From [Clostridium] hylemonae DSM 15053 (lineage in GTDB: Bacteria; Bacillota; Clostridia; Lachnospirales; Lachnospiraceae): 64,000 nucleotides of DNA. Location of the stretch: NCBI RefSeq assembly GCF_008281175.1, contig NZ_CP036524.1, positions 992,001 to 1,056,000 on the forward strand. The letters are read 5' to 3'. The notes beneath the pieces were generated by a model. The model did not search any database. It saw nothing but the letters and a program-made list of their open reading frames with translations, and was not told the origin of the DNA. Positions within the stretch are counted from its first letter, which is position 1. Every line of letters begins with the position of its first letter. The position numbers and the translations under genes were made by a program. Shown in pieces: positions 1 to 8,581 of the stretch.

Positions 1-1
1 T

Positions 2-1102
2 TTTGATAAAGCAAATATGGATCTGACGAGGGTCAATCTGTTTGTCAACAGAGCCATGACATTTATGATGCCGACGATGATGCTCATCATGAACGGCATC
101 ACTGTACTCATCGTCTGGTCCGGAGCGCACAATGTCAACGACGGCACGATGCAGGTCGGAGATATGATGGCATTTATCCAGTACACAATGCAGATCATCA
201 TGTCCTTCCTGATGATATGCATGATATCTGTCATGCTTCCCAGAGCGGCAGTATCCGCGGTGCGTGTGGATGAAGTGCTCAGAAGCAGCACGCTCATTCA
301 TGACCCGGAGAATCCGGAAGCACTTCCGCAGGACGGCAAAGGGGAGGTTACATTTGACCATGTATCGTTCCGGTATCCGGGAGCGGAGGAGGATGTGCTG
401 CACAACCTTACATTTACGGCGAAGCCGGGAGAGACGACCGCCATTATCGGCAGTACGGGCAGCGGAAAGACGACGCTCGTAAATCTCATACCGAGGTTCT
501 ATGATGTGACGGAGGGACAGGTGCTTGTGGACGGGAAAGATGTGCGCAGCATCTCGCAGCATGAGCTTCGCGGACAGCTCGGTTTTGTGCCGCAGAAGGG
601 TATTCTGTTTTCCGGCGATATTGCCTCCAATATCATGTACGGCAACCCGGGCGGCAGTGAGGAAGAAATGCGTGAGGCCGCGCAGATTGCTCAGGCGGCG
701 GAATTTATAGACAACAAAAAGAAGAAATACGAAAGTCCGATCTCCCAGGGCGGAGCAAATGTTTCCGGTGGCCAGAAACAGAGACTTTCTATCGCGAGGG
801 CAATTGCAAAACATCCGAAGGTATATATTTTTGACGACAGTTTCTCAGCGCTCGATTACAAGACAGATGTGAAGCTCAGAAATGCATTGAAAGAAAAGAC
901 GGCGGAGAGTACAGTGATCATCGTTGCGCAGCGGATCAGCACGATACTGCACGCGGAGCAGATCATTGTGCTGGATGACGGGGTGATCGCAGGGATCGGC
1001 ACACACAAAGAGCTGCTTAAGAACTGTGACGCATACTATCAGATCGCGTCTTCACAGCTGTCGGAGAAAGAACTGAGTGAAGATATGAAGGAGGTGGGCT
1101 AA
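2..1102 (+). CDS. ABC exporter half-transporter, degenerate-site subunit (5' end outside window)
   Basis: Partial gene: the reading frame is open to the window edge, so the first membrane helices are missing. The visible part holds the last transmembrane helices of an exporter domain, then a nucleotide-binding domain with Walker A GSTGSGKTT, signature VSGGQKQR and Walker B ending IFDDSFSALD. Two catalytic positions are non-standard: Asp replaces the Walker B Glu, and the switch His is Gln (IIVAQRIST). The next gene, 1 bp downstream, encodes the partner. In known heterodimeric exporters such as TM287/288 one subunit carries just these changes. Substrate unknown; multidrug or lipid export is typical of the family. 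Confidence 0.93.
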   Translation, partial: FDKANMDLTRVNLFVNRAMTFMMPTMMLIMNGITVLIVWSGAHNVNDGTMQVGDMMAFIQYTMQIIMSFLMICMISVMLPRAAVSAVRVDEVLRSSTLIHDPENPEALPQDGKGEVTFDHVSFRYPGAEEDVLHNLTFTAKPGETTAIIGSTGSGKTTLVNLIPRFYDVTEGQVLVDGKDVRSISQHELRGQLGFVPQKGILFSGDIASNIMYGNPGGSEEEMREAAQIAQAAEFIDNKKKKYESPISQGGANVSGGQKQRLSIARAIAKHPKVYIFDDSFSALDYKTDVKLRNALKEKTAESTVIIVAQRISTILHAEQIIVLDDGVIAGIGTHKELLKNCDAYYQIASSQLSEKELSEDMKEVG

Positions 1103-1103
1103 T

Positions 1104-2951
1104 ATGGCAGAAACAGGACAGACCGGAAGACGCCGCGGACCTATGGGCGGTCCCCACGGCGCGGCGATGGCAGGAGAGAAAGCCCGGGACTTTAAAGGAA
1201 CTATGAAGAAGCTCATGAACTATATGGGCAAATATAAGATCGCCATATTCTTTGTCTTCATATTTGCCATCGGAGGGACCATATTCAATATTCTGGGACC
1301 TAAGATCCTCGGGAAGGCGACGACAGAGATATTTAACGGACTGGTAGGTAAGGTGTCCGGCGGAAGCGGTATTGATTTTACCAGGGTGGCGGAAATACTC
1401 ATCACCGTGCTCTGCCTCTACGTGGTCAGCGCAGCCTTTTCATTTATCCAGGGCTACATCATGACGGGGATATCACAGAAGATGACGTACCGTCTGAGAA
1501 AAGAGATATCAGAGAAGATAAACCGTATGCCGATGAACTATTTTGACAAAATGACACACGGTGAGATTCTTTCCAGAATAACGAACGATATAGATACACT
1601 CGGGCAGAGTCTGAACCAGAGTGCGACGCAGGTCATCACTTCTGTGACGACGATCATCGGTGTGCTTGTGATGATGCTCAGCATCAGCCCGCTCATGACG
1701 CTCATAGCGCTGCTCATACTTCCGATCTCCATGGGACTTATTTCTGCCATCGTGAAGCGTTCCCAGAAATACTTTAAGAATCAGCAGGAATATCTGGGGC
1801 ATATCAACGGCCAGGTGGAGGAAGTGTACGGAGGACATAATATCGTCAAAGTATTCAACAAAGAAGGCGACGTCATCGATACGTTCGACGAGACGAATGA
1901 AATATTGTACCAGTCGGCGTGGAAATCACAGTTTCTTTCCGGTATGATGATGCCGGTGATGCAGTTTGTCGGGAATCTCGGTTATGTTGGCGTGACCATT
2001 CTTGGCGGATATCTGGCGATCAAGAAGACGATAGAGGTCGGAGATATCCAGTCCTTTATCCAGTATGTGCGCAGTTTCACACAGCCGATCCAGCAGGTGG
2101 CACAGGTAGCAAATATGCTGCAGTCCACGGCAGCAGCGTCAGAGCGTGTGTTTGCGTTCCTCGAAGAACAGGAAGAAGACCAGACCGTGTCTGATCCGGT
2201 CTCTGTAGACGGTCTGGACGGAAGGGTTGAATTTGAACACGTACACTTCGGGTATAATCCGGACCATACGATAATCAACGATTTCAGCGCCAGGATAGAG
2301 CCGGGACAGAAGATCGCGATCGTAGGGCCGACCGGGGCAGGAAAGACGACAATGGTCAAGCTGCTCATGAGATTTTATGACGTGAACAGCGGCTCCATCA
2401 AGGTGGACGGACATGACATCCGCGATTTCAACAGAAGCGAGCTGCGCCAGCTGTTCGGAATGGTACTCCAGGATACATGGCTGTTCAAGGGCAGCATAGA
2501 AGACAACATCCGCTACGGAAGATTAGACGCCAGCCATGAGGAAGTGGTGGAAGCAGCCAAGGCGGCCCATGTACACCGGTTTGTCCAGACACTTCCGAAC
2601 GGATATGAAATGGAACTGAACGAGGAGGCAAGCAACGTGTCCCAGGGACAGAAGCAGCTTCTCACCATCGCGCGGGCAATCCTTGCAGATCCGAAAATAC
2701 TCATTCTTGACGAAGCGACAAGCTCCGTAGATACAAGAACAGAAGTCAGGATACAGAAAGCGATGGATAACCTGATGAAGGGCAGAACGAGCTTTATCAT
2801 CGCACACCGGCTGTCGACCATCCGGGACGCAGACCTGATTCTCGTCATGAAAGACGGCGATATCATAGAGCAGGGGAACCACGAAGAACTGCTCGCCCAG
2901 AACGGCTTCTACGCCGAGCTTTACAATTCACAGTTTGAAAGAAGCGCATAG
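1104..2951 (+). CDS. ABC exporter half-transporter, catalytic-site subunit
   Basis: A 615-residue half-transporter: a cytoplasmic N-terminus rich in Gly and Arg, six membrane helices (about residues 45-330) and a nucleotide-binding domain. Walker A is GPTGAGKTT, Walker B LILDEATSSVD with the catalytic Glu, and the switch His is present (IIAHRLSTI). The signature is VSQGQKQ rather than LSGGQ. Together with the Asp/Gln changes in the upstream partner this predicts one active and one degenerate ATP site. AAGGAGGTGG precedes the ATG, which is 1 bp after the upstream stop. The stop codon lies in the first bases of an 82-bp palindrome. Confidence 0.95.
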   Translation: MAETGQTGRRRGPMGGPHGAAMAGEKARDFKGTMKKLMNYMGKYKIAIFFVFIFAIGGTIFNILGPKILGKATTEIFNGLVGKVSGGSGIDFTRVAEILITVLCLYVVSAAFSFIQGYIMTGISQKMTYRLRKEISEKINRMPMNYFDKMTHGEILSRITNDIDTLGQSLNQSATQVITSVTTIIGVLVMMLSISPLMTLIALLILPISMGLISAIVKRSQKYFKNQQEYLGHINGQVEEVYGGHNIVKVFNKEGDVIDTFDETNEILYQSAWKSQFLSGMMMPVMQFVGNLGYVGVTILGGYLAIKKTIEVGDIQSFIQYVRSFTQPIQQVAQVANMLQSTAAASERVFAFLEEQEEDQTVSDPVSVDGLDGRVEFEHVHFGYNPDHTIINDFSARIEPGQKIAIVGPTGAGKTTMVKLLMRFYDVNSGSIKVDGHDIRDFNRSELRQLFGMVLQDTWLFKGSIEDNIRYGRLDASHEEVVEAAKAAHVHRFVQTLPNGYEMELNEEASNVSQGQKQLLTIARAILADPKILILDEATSSVDTRTEVRIQKAMDNLMKGRTSFIIAHRLSTIRDADLILVMKDGDIIEQGNHEELLAQNGFYAELYNSQFERSA

Positions 2952-3029
2952 GGACAGGGCAAAACCCAAATGGGGACGGAGGTTTTTTAAAAAACCTCCG
3001 TCCCCATTTGGGTTTTGCCCTGTCCCTAT
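2948..3029. repeat. 82-bp perfect palindrome (REP/MITE-like)
   Basis: Two 41-base arms (2948-2988 and 2989-3029) are exact reverse complements with no spacer. Each arm carries a GGGGACGG core and the centre is a T6/A6 run. The palindrome begins at the stop codon of the ABC gene. A shorter relative with the same GGGGACGG plus T-run core lies at 13498-13556. As RNA it would fold into a very long hairpin and could end transcription of the ABC operon, although no U-run follows the outer stem. No transposase is next to it. Confidence 0.9.
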
Positions 3030-3089
3030 TTACGTCTGTATTTTTTTGGCGTATACTTGCAATATAGTACGGGTGAAAGGAGAAGCAAA

Positions 3090-3896
3090 ATGAAGCTTCG
3101 TGTTTTGATTGACAACAATACATATATTGACCAGTATTTTCTCGGTGAACCGGCGCTGTCATACTATATCGAGTCGGGAGACAAGAGAATCCTGTTTGAC
3201 ACCGGATATTCGGATGCTTTTATGTATAATGCGCGGAAGATGGGGATAGACCTGGGAAATCTGACGCACATCATCCTGTCTCACGGTCACAACGATCATA
3301 CAGGAGGCCTGGCTTATCTGAAGGAGAAATTTGATCTGAAGGAGACAGAACTGATCGCACATCCGGCCTGCTTTAATGAGAAAAAGGCGCCGGAGGGAAA
3401 TATCGGCGCACCCGTGACGGAAAAAGAGATGAGGAGTCTCTGCCGCCTTAACCTGAAGAAGGAGCCTTTCTGGGTGGACGAGGAGATGGTGTTCCTCGGA
3501 GAGATTCAGGAAAGGCTGCCGTTTGAGAAGCGTAAATGTATGGGACAGTGCAGAGACGGTGGCAGCTGGGAAGCGGATCATGTGACGGAAGATTCCGCGG
3601 CCGTATTTAAGACCCCAAAAGGGCTCTTTATCGTTACAGGCTGTTCACACAGCGGTATCTGCAATATTATAGAACAGGCGAAAGACGTATGCAGATGCGG
3701 GCGGATCGCCGGCGTCATCGGAGGGTTTCATCTTTTTAATGTCGATGAAAGGCTGGAGGATACGATACGATATCTCAGACAGACAGATGCTGAAATGCTG
3801 TACCCGTGTCATTGCGTCTCCTTTGCCGTGAAGGCAAAGATGAATGAGACCATGCCGGTCCGTGAGGTGGGGACGGGAATGACGATAGAGCTGTAA
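3090..3896 (+). CDS. MBL-fold metallo-hydrolase (COG1237 type)
   Basis: A 268-residue metallo-beta-lactamase-fold protein. The zinc motif SHGHNDHTGG lies near residue 70. Later ligand regions are TGCSHSGICN and GGFHL, and a C-terminal His lies in YPCHC. The arrangement matches the COG1237 group often labelled 7,8-dihydropterin-6-methyl-4-(ribofuranosyl)-aminobenzene-5'-phosphate synthase-like; that label is not a function I can confirm in this organism. The start is the ATG behind AAAGGAG. An in-frame start 75 bp upstream would lie inside the palindrome and has no ribosome site. Confidence 0.88.
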   Translation: MKLRVLIDNNTYIDQYFLGEPALSYYIESGDKRILFDTGYSDAFMYNARKMGIDLGNLTHIILSHGHNDHTGGLAYLKEKFDLKETELIAHPACFNEKKAPEGNIGAPVTEKEMRSLCRLNLKKEPFWVDEEMVFLGEIQERLPFEKRKCMGQCRDGGSWEADHVTEDSAAVFKTPKGLFIVTGCSHSGICNIIEQAKDVCRCGRIAGVIGGFHLFNVDERLEDTIRYLRQTDAEMLYPCHCVSFAVKAKMNETMPVREVGTGMTIEL

Positions 3897-3942
3897 ACGG
3901 CAGTCTGGTCAAAATGAAGAAAGTAAAACGGAGGAAGAGAAA

Positions 3943-4533
3943 ATGGATCGGCTGGATCAGCAGTTTGAATTTATAAGGGAAATTGACAAGGAGAAATTTA
4001 TCGGCAGGCAGACCTATCTTTCTGACGGTTTGAGGAAGGAAAATGATGCGGAACATGCATGGCATATGGCGGTCATGACACTGCTCTTAAGCGAGTATGC
4101 CAACGACGAGATCGATGTGCTCAAGACGATATCCATGCTGCTCATCCATGATATCGTAGAGATTGATGCGGGAGATACATATGCGTATGATGAGGAGGCA
4201 AAGTCAACGCAGGAAGCAAGGGAGCAGAAAGCAGCCGAGAGAATCTTCGGGCTTTTGCCGGAGGACCAGGGAAGGAAAATGAAAAGTCTCTGGGAGGAGT
4301 TTGAGGAGCGAAAGACGCCGGAAGCCCGGTTTGCCCGGACAATGGACAATATCCAGCCGGTGATGCTTAACGCGGCCGCTGACGGGAAGGCGTGGCGGGA
4401 ACACAAGGTCAGGCTGGAGCAGATAATGAAGCGGAATGAATGCACCCGGACGGGATCGGAACAATTGTGGGAGTATGCCCGGAGCGAGTTTATAGAGCCG
4501 AACGTGGAAAAGGGTAATATAGACACGAAATGA
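3943..4533 (+). CDS. HD domain phosphohydrolase, YfbR/HDDC2-like
   Basis: A 196-residue HD-superfamily protein. The metal-binding residues are seen as AEHAWHMA (first His), then LLIHDIVEIDAGDTYAYD (His-Asp pair), with a later Asp in ARTMDNIQP. This layout fits the HD_3/YfbR group, several members of which are 5'-deoxynucleotidases; the substrate here is inferred only. GGAGGAAG precedes the ATG. It follows the MBL-fold gene by 46 bp, so the two may be cotranscribed. A terminator follows. Confidence 0.85.
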   Translation: MDRLDQQFEFIREIDKEKFIGRQTYLSDGLRKENDAEHAWHMAVMTLLLSEYANDEIDVLKTISMLLIHDIVEIDAGDTYAYDEEAKSTQEAREQKAAERIFGLLPEDQGRKMKSLWEEFEERKTPEARFARTMDNIQPVMLNAAADGKAWREHKVRLEQIMKRNECTRTGSEQLWEYARSEFIEPNVEKGNIDTK

Positions 4534-4556
4534 ATTGTATATAGAGAAATGAAAAA

Positions 4557-4582
4557 CAGCCGGATATGTTCCGGCTGCTTTT
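4557..4582. terminator. Bidirectional intrinsic terminator
   Basis: An 8-bp stem CAGCCGGA/TCCGGCTG with a 5-nt loop has CTTTT after it on the plus strand and an A-run before it, which is a T-run on the minus strand. It lies between the converging HD gene and the coat-protein pair and could serve both. Confidence 0.85.
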
Positions 4583-4602
4583 ATGCAAAGAGAGGTTTGA
4601 GT

Positions 4603-4863
4603 TTATTTCATTGAGAGACCTGTTAAGACAGATTTAACGTGATCTACTTCCTGCTGTGTAGCTTTGGCGGCCGGAACATAGTAACTTTTTTCTCTCGCCA
4701 CCTGATACAGTTTTTCCTGAGACATTTCGCATTCGTTACGCATCTGTTTCAGACATTGTTTTAACTCTTTGTTTTCTGTCTGGGAAATCATTTCCCCAAA
4801 TCTTGTAAGTTCTCCGTTTACGCCTGCTAAAGCGTCTGATACCATCGTTTTGTCGTCAAACAT
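4603..4863 (-). CDS. Spore coat protein, CotF-like (C-terminal-type half)
   Basis: An 86-residue helical protein resembling the coat-protein CotF family, which has a ferritin-like helical bundle. Visible features are an amphipathic N-terminal helix (GELTRFGEMISQ), a helix with KQCLKQMRNECEM, and a YYVPA turn. It follows the 60-residue gene at 4876-5058 by 12 bp on the same strand, each with its own AGGAGG site, so they form a two-gene operon. Together they cover about one CotF domain, as if the domain were split over two genes. Expression during sporulation is inferred. Confidence 0.8.
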   Translation of the reverse strand: MFDDKTMVSDALAGVNGELTRFGEMISQTENKELKQCLKQMRNECEMSQEKLYQVAREKSYYVPAAKATQQEVDHVKSVLTGLSMK

Positions 4864-4875
4864 GCTGATTTCCTC

Positions 4876-5058
4876 CTATAAGAATTTCATTAGATCCTGT
4901 TTGTTTTTCATTGCTGAATTGGCAGCATCCTGGAACAGTTTCTTTACTTCCGGGTCTTTTGCTTCATTGGCATACTCGGTCATTTTGCAGTGGGATGTGT
5001 CGTAACCGCCGATAAGGTGACGTAAATTCTGTAAGTCTAAAACTGATATTTCGGACAT
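4876..5058 (-). CDS. Small spore coat protein, CotF-like (N-terminal-type half)
   Basis: A 60-residue helical protein (SVLDLQNLRHLIGGYDTSHCK then a long helix ending DLMKFL). It resembles the first helices of CotF-type coat proteins. AAAGGAGGAG lies just upstream of the ATG on the minus strand. It is the first gene of the pair with the 86-residue coat-like gene. The protein is too short for firm family assignment, but gene order and helix pattern support it. Confidence 0.75.
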   Translation of the reverse strand: MSEISVLDLQNLRHLIGGYDTSHCKMTEYANEAKDPEVKKLFQDAANSAMKNKQDLMKFL

Positions 5059-5116
5059 TTAATTCTCCTCCTTTATACCTATTGATTCTTTGTTAGTATG
5101 TCCTGCTGCGGCAGTA

Positions 5117-5839
5117 TTATACGACGTGGATGACTTTGGAATTACTGGAAAATTTTATGAATTCATGAAAGAGTTTCTGCATGGCAGCAGATGTACAATA
5201 CATGCATTCGGGATGCCACTGCACGCCTAATCGGAAAGGGTGTGTCACGGATTCCACTGCTTCTATCATACCGTCGGCCGTGATTCCGGTTATGCGCAGA
5301 TCTTCGCCTACTGTTTTGATACACTGATGATGAAATGTATTGGTATATAAGGATTCCCCGCAAATATTATATAGCAGGCTATTGGAAGAAAGGGTGACTT
5401 TATGGCTGACATCTGCTCTTGACTGAGACAGCTGTACATGATTGATAGAAGGAGACGGGCGCAGCGATATATCCTGGTATATCGTGCCTCCTGAAGCGAT
5501 ATTCAAGATCTGCATTCCGCGGCAGACTGCAAGTAGAGGAAGTTTTGAGTCTATGATATGCCGCATCAAAGACAGATGGGACCTGTCCGTGTTCAAGTCT
5601 GTATGTCCTCTGTCTGTGAGCAGTTCTTCCCCGAACAGGAAGGGGGTGACATCGTCGCCTCCGCAGAACAGAAAGCCGTCACAGATGTCTGTATAACCGG
5701 CGTATGTCTCTTCTTGGGACGTGCACGGCAGCAGGACCGGTGTTCCGCCGGATGCCTCCACTGCATGGATATAAGTCTGCGGCACAAACTGCCGCTCATT
5801 CATAAAACCACAGGATACGATTCCGATAATAGGATTCAT
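5117..5839 (-). CDS. Gamma-glutamyl-gamma-aminobutyrate hydrolase family protein
   Basis: A 240-residue class I glutamine-amidotransferase-like hydrolase (peptidase C26, PuuD-like). The nucleophile Cys is in LLAVCRGMQILN and the His/Glu pair in LGVQWHPE, near residue 210. PuuD releases GABA from gamma-glutamyl-GABA in putrescine breakdown; no other Puu gene is nearby, so the substrate here is open. GGAGGG precedes the ATG. The gene is divergent from the dipeptidase, and both hydrolyse gamma- or dipeptide-type bonds. Confidence 0.88.
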   Translation of the reverse strand: MNPIIGIVSCGFMNERQFVPQTYIHAVEASGGTPVLLPCTSQEETYAGYTDICDGFLFCGGDDVTPFLFGEELLTDRGHTDLNTDRSHLSLMRHIIDSKLPLLAVCRGMQILNIASGGTIYQDISLRPSPSINHVQLSQSRADVSHKVTLSSNSLLYNICGESLYTNTFHHQCIKTVGEDLRITGITADGMIEAVESVTHPFRLGVQWHPECMYCTSAAMQKLFHEFIKFSSNSKVIHVV

Positions 5840-5970
5840 AAGCCCTCCTTTTCAATGTTTTGGGTGATATAACCGGGATCATTACATTTTTTTCCCGATT
5901 GGAGTATACTGATATATAGAAACTTATATTAAAATCTTACATTAGAACGTATGTGAAGGAGACGGTAAAT

Positions 5971-6948
5971 ATGAAATTGATCGATATGCACTGCGACACG
6001 GTCTGGAAGCTGATGGATCTGGGGGGAGAAGGCGACCTTATGACAGGCAGCTGTGACGTTACGATACCCCGGATGCGGCAGGCAGGTACGCTGGCACAAT
6101 TTTTTGCCTGCTTTGGCTATCTGGATGATTTTAAAGATAAAGGCGGATACGATGCCTGCTACAGACATATTCTGGATATGGCAGCGTATCTGAAGGAGCA
6201 GACGGAGATACATAAAAACGACATTGCGCTGGCAAGGTCCGCAGATGATATATGCAGAAATGCCCGGTCCGGGAAGATATCCGCGGTGCTGACGGTGGAA
6301 GAGGGGGGAGTCCTAAACGGTGACCTGGAGAGACTTGATGTACTGTATGATCAGGGCGTACGGCTCATCACGCTCATGTGGAATTATGAGAACTGCATCG
6401 GGTATCCGAACAGCCGGGATGCATCCGTCATGTGGCAGGGGCTGAAGCCGTTTGGGATCGAAGTTGTGGAAAAAATGAACGATAAAGGTATGATAATTGA
6501 CGTATCCCATGCATCCGACGGCACGTTCAGAGATGTGATGGAGTATGCACCGGGAGCGGTCGTGGCTTCTCACTCTAACTGCAGGGCGCTCTGCGACCAT
6601 CCGAGAAATCTGACGGATGAGATGATAAGGAGGCTGGCAAATGAAGGCGGAATTGCCGGTCTTAATCTGTATGGACCGTTTCTCGGCACGCAGGATGAGT
6701 CGCGTCTGGATGAGATGACCGCGCATGTGCTTCACATGATAGATGTGGGGGGCAGCGAGTTCCCGGCCATCGGAACAGATTTTGACGGTTTTGACGGAAT
6801 GAAGACGCTCGATATACCGGACGCGGGACAGATGGAACTTCTTTGGGAAGCGCTGAAGAAAAAGGGGCTGGGAGAAGACCAGCTGGATAAGATATGGAGC
6901 GGAAATGTGCTCAGAGTCTTTAAGAGCCTGAGAGATTTACAACAGTAA
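5971..6948 (+). CDS. Membrane dipeptidase family protein (peptidase M19)
   Basis: A 325-residue renal-dipeptidase-type zinc peptidase. Metal-site segments are DMHCDT at the N-terminus, VEEGG near residue 116, SHSN near 205 and GTDFDG near 270. It would cleave dipeptides; bacterial homologues are cytoplasmic and no signal peptide is seen. The start is the ATG preceded by GAAGGAG; a GTG 18 bp upstream overlaps that site and is unlikely. A strong terminator follows. Confidence 0.92.
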   Translation: MKLIDMHCDTVWKLMDLGGEGDLMTGSCDVTIPRMRQAGTLAQFFACFGYLDDFKDKGGYDACYRHILDMAAYLKEQTEIHKNDIALARSADDICRNARSGKISAVLTVEEGGVLNGDLERLDVLYDQGVRLITLMWNYENCIGYPNSRDASVMWQGLKPFGIEVVEKMNDKGMIIDVSHASDGTFRDVMEYAPGAVVASHSNCRALCDHPRNLTDEMIRRLANEGGIAGLNLYGPFLGTQDESRLDEMTAHVLHMIDVGGSEFPAIGTDFDGFDGMKTLDIPDAGQMELLWEALKKKGLGEDQLDKIWSGNVLRVFKSLRDLQQ

Positions 6949-6970
6949 ATAGTGTGAGTATGTATTTCCA

Positions 6971-6999
6971 GACAGCCCGGTTAACCGGGCTGTCTTTTT
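6971..6999 (+). terminator. Intrinsic terminator after dipeptidase
   Basis: A continuous self-complementary stem GACAGCCCGG/CCGGGCTGTC around a TTAA centre is followed by five T. It ends the dipeptidase transcript. Confidence 0.92.
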
Positions 7000-7060
7000 G
7001 CGCTGAAAACATCAGCGGGGGGAGAAATGAAGAAAAGGGATCACAACCTTTCAGCAGGAC

Positions 7061-7095
7061 AAAAAGGCGCCGGGCGGGTAAGTCCGCCGGCGCCA
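7061..7095 (-). terminator. Intrinsic terminator of the RHH gene
   Basis: Read on the minus strand, a GC-rich stem (GGCGCCGGCGG with CCGCCCGGCGCC, one bulged base) is followed by TTTTT. It lies just past the stop of the ribbon-helix-helix gene. Confidence 0.82.
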
Positions 7096-7103
7096 TGTTA
7101 ATA

Positions 7104-7310
7104 TTAAGATTTTTTCGCATCAGGATTTTCACCGCTGCTTTTTTCTTCCGCGCAGGGCTCCAGATTCTCCAGCGCATACTCACAGCACTGAATAATGAGA
7201 TTGTTCAATGATATATTATTTTTTTGCGCAAGCTCTTCCAGTTTTTTCAGAGTCTCGGCAGGTAAACGAAATGTCTTTGTAATCATTTCAGATTTTTTTA
7301 TTGAAAACAA
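7104..7310 (-). CDS. Ribbon-helix-helix (Arc/CopG-type) small protein
   Basis: A 68-residue protein with an N-terminal beta strand (MITKTFRLP) followed by two helices (ETLKKLEELAQKN and SLNNLIIQCCEYALEN), the pattern of ribbon-helix-helix DNA-binding proteins. The TTG start is chosen because AGGAGG sits 7 bp upstream; the internal ATG eight codons later lacks a site. The C-terminal tail is acidic and polar. It is divergent from the immunity/patatin cassette across 168 bp of AT-rich DNA and may regulate it. That role is inferred. Confidence 0.75.
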   Translation of the reverse strand: MFSIKKSEMITKTFRLPAETLKKLEELAQKNNISLNNLIIQCCEYALENLEPCAEEKSSGENPDAKKS

Positions 7311-7478
7311 TATAATTCCTCCTGATCATTTGCCGTTACATATAGTGTACAGATTAACATGCAAATAATATACACATCAAAAAATATTGCAATATGCAAT
7401 AAAAAATAATTGCAAATAATAAAGCGCAGTGTTAAGATGATGTAGAAAGATATTTACATATGAAAAAGGAGGTAAGAT

Positions 7479-7676
7479 ATGGACTCAACAGCATCATTAG
7501 GATTTGCAGGAATTTTTCTCATAATTATTGGAATTGCTGCCTATTTTATACCGACAATTATTGCATTCAAAAAAGAAAGAGATAATAAGGTGTCAATACT
7601 GGCGTTGAACCTGCTGCTGGGCTGGTCGATGATCGGCTGGGTAGTATCTCTTGTCTGGGCATTAAAAGAAGCGTAG
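7479..7676 (+). CDS. Superinfection-immunity-like small membrane protein
   Basis: A 65-residue protein with two membrane segments. The first (about residues 9-28) ends YFIPTIIAFKK; the second contains LNLLLGWSMIGWVVSLVWAL. This LNxLLGW..IGWV..L.WA pattern is typical of the superinfection immunity family named after T4 Imm, which blocks phage DNA entry. Most bacterial members are uncharacterised. AAAGGAGG precedes the ATG. It is the first gene of a four-gene run with a patatin and a lipoprotein. Confidence 0.82.
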   Translation: MDSTASLGFAGIFLIIIGIAAYFIPTIIAFKKERDNKVSILALNLLLGWSMIGWVVSLVWALKEA

Positions 7677-7684
7677 GCTGGACT

Positions 7685-8581
7685 GTGCCGGACAGAGATA
7701 AAAAGGAGGCCAGGCAGAAGCCAAAGACAGGACTTGTATTGTCCGGAGGCATGCTAAAGGGGGCGTATCAGATCGGAGCCCTTCGGAATATAAGGGAGAG
7801 ATTTGCCGGACTGCCTTTCAGCTTCATCAGCGCTGCTTCGATAGGCGCTTTGAACTCGTATGCGTTTCTCACGGACCGGCTCGACATGGCTGAGCAGTTA
7901 TGGCAGGAAAGCGCGGCTCATCATTCAGAGTTGACGAGACTTGTGAAAAGTTCATATATTGATGAAGTGATCAGTGCTATATATAAGCCTGGCAATTTGC
8001 CGTCAGATTTCTATGTACCGCTGTTTAATTCGGGCAGACATAGTCTGGAATACGTGCTTATGAACGGCCTGGAAAGTGAGGAGATCAGACTGGGCCTCAA
8101 GGCCGGAGTGTCCCTTCCTCCCTTTCAGTCTGGCGTCAGACTGCGGGGAGAGAGCTATTATGACGGGGCTTTAATAGACAATATTCCGGTCGGTCCCCTC
8201 CTGGAGAAGGAATTAGATTATATTATATGCATCTACTTTGATAACAGAAATTACATATTTGAAAACGTGGAATTTGATAAAAAAGTAATTAAGCTGAATT
8301 TTTCCGGCGACAGTTTTATAAAATCATCGTTTTGGGCGGATACAGGAGAGATTCGGGAGATGATGAACATCGGCTATGAAAAGACGGATATGCTTCTGGA
8401 GAAAGTGTTTAGACGGGGAGTGGATGATGTAAGTTATATAATTGAAAAAAATATATGGCTCAATAAAGCTTATTCCGGAGAGAAAACAAGACTGAGCGGG
8501 GACGTTGTTGTAAACAGGCTCAATAAAGTGGCGAGAAAGTTTGTGAAAATGGGAACGGTACAGACAAGGAGAAAGGAATGA
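7685..8581 (+). CDS. Patatin-like phospholipase
   Basis: A 298-residue patatin-fold hydrolase. The oxyanion loop is LSGGMLKGAYQIGAL (residues 19-33). The nucleophile Ser52 is in AASIGALN, where the first Gly of GxSxG is Ala, and catalytic Asp160 is in DGALIDNIP. The catalytic pair is thus intact. Lipid acyl hydrolysis is expected. The GTG start 8 bp after the previous stop has a weak site; the motif-bearing strand begins only about 15 residues in, so a much later start is unlikely. Its stop overlaps the lipoprotein start (ATGA). No signal peptide is visible. Confidence 0.88.
   Translation: MPDRDKKEARQKPKTGLVLSGGMLKGAYQIGALRNIRERFAGLPFSFISAASIGALNSYAFLTDRLDMAEQLWQESAAHHSELTRLVKSSYIDEVISAIYKPGNLPSDFYVPLFNSGRHSLEYVLMNGLESEEIRLGLKAGVSLPPFQSGVRLRGESYYDGALIDNIPVGPLLEKELDYIICIYFDNRNYIFENVEFDKKVIKLNFSGDSFIKSSFWADTGEIREMMNIGYEKTDMLLEKVFRRGVDDVSYIIEKNIWLNKAYSGEKTRLSGDVVVNRLNKVARKFVKMGTVQTRRKE

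Noticed and set aside
1509-2882. Several minus-strand open frames inside the ABC genes (and similar frames opposite argJ, lepA, polC and others)
   Set aside because: They are mirror frames of strongly conserved genes without ribosome sites or recognisable domains.
2863-3162. Minus-strand open frame of 99 codons across the palindrome
   Set aside because: It runs through the perfect palindrome and both flanking genes, has no family resemblance and no ribosome site.
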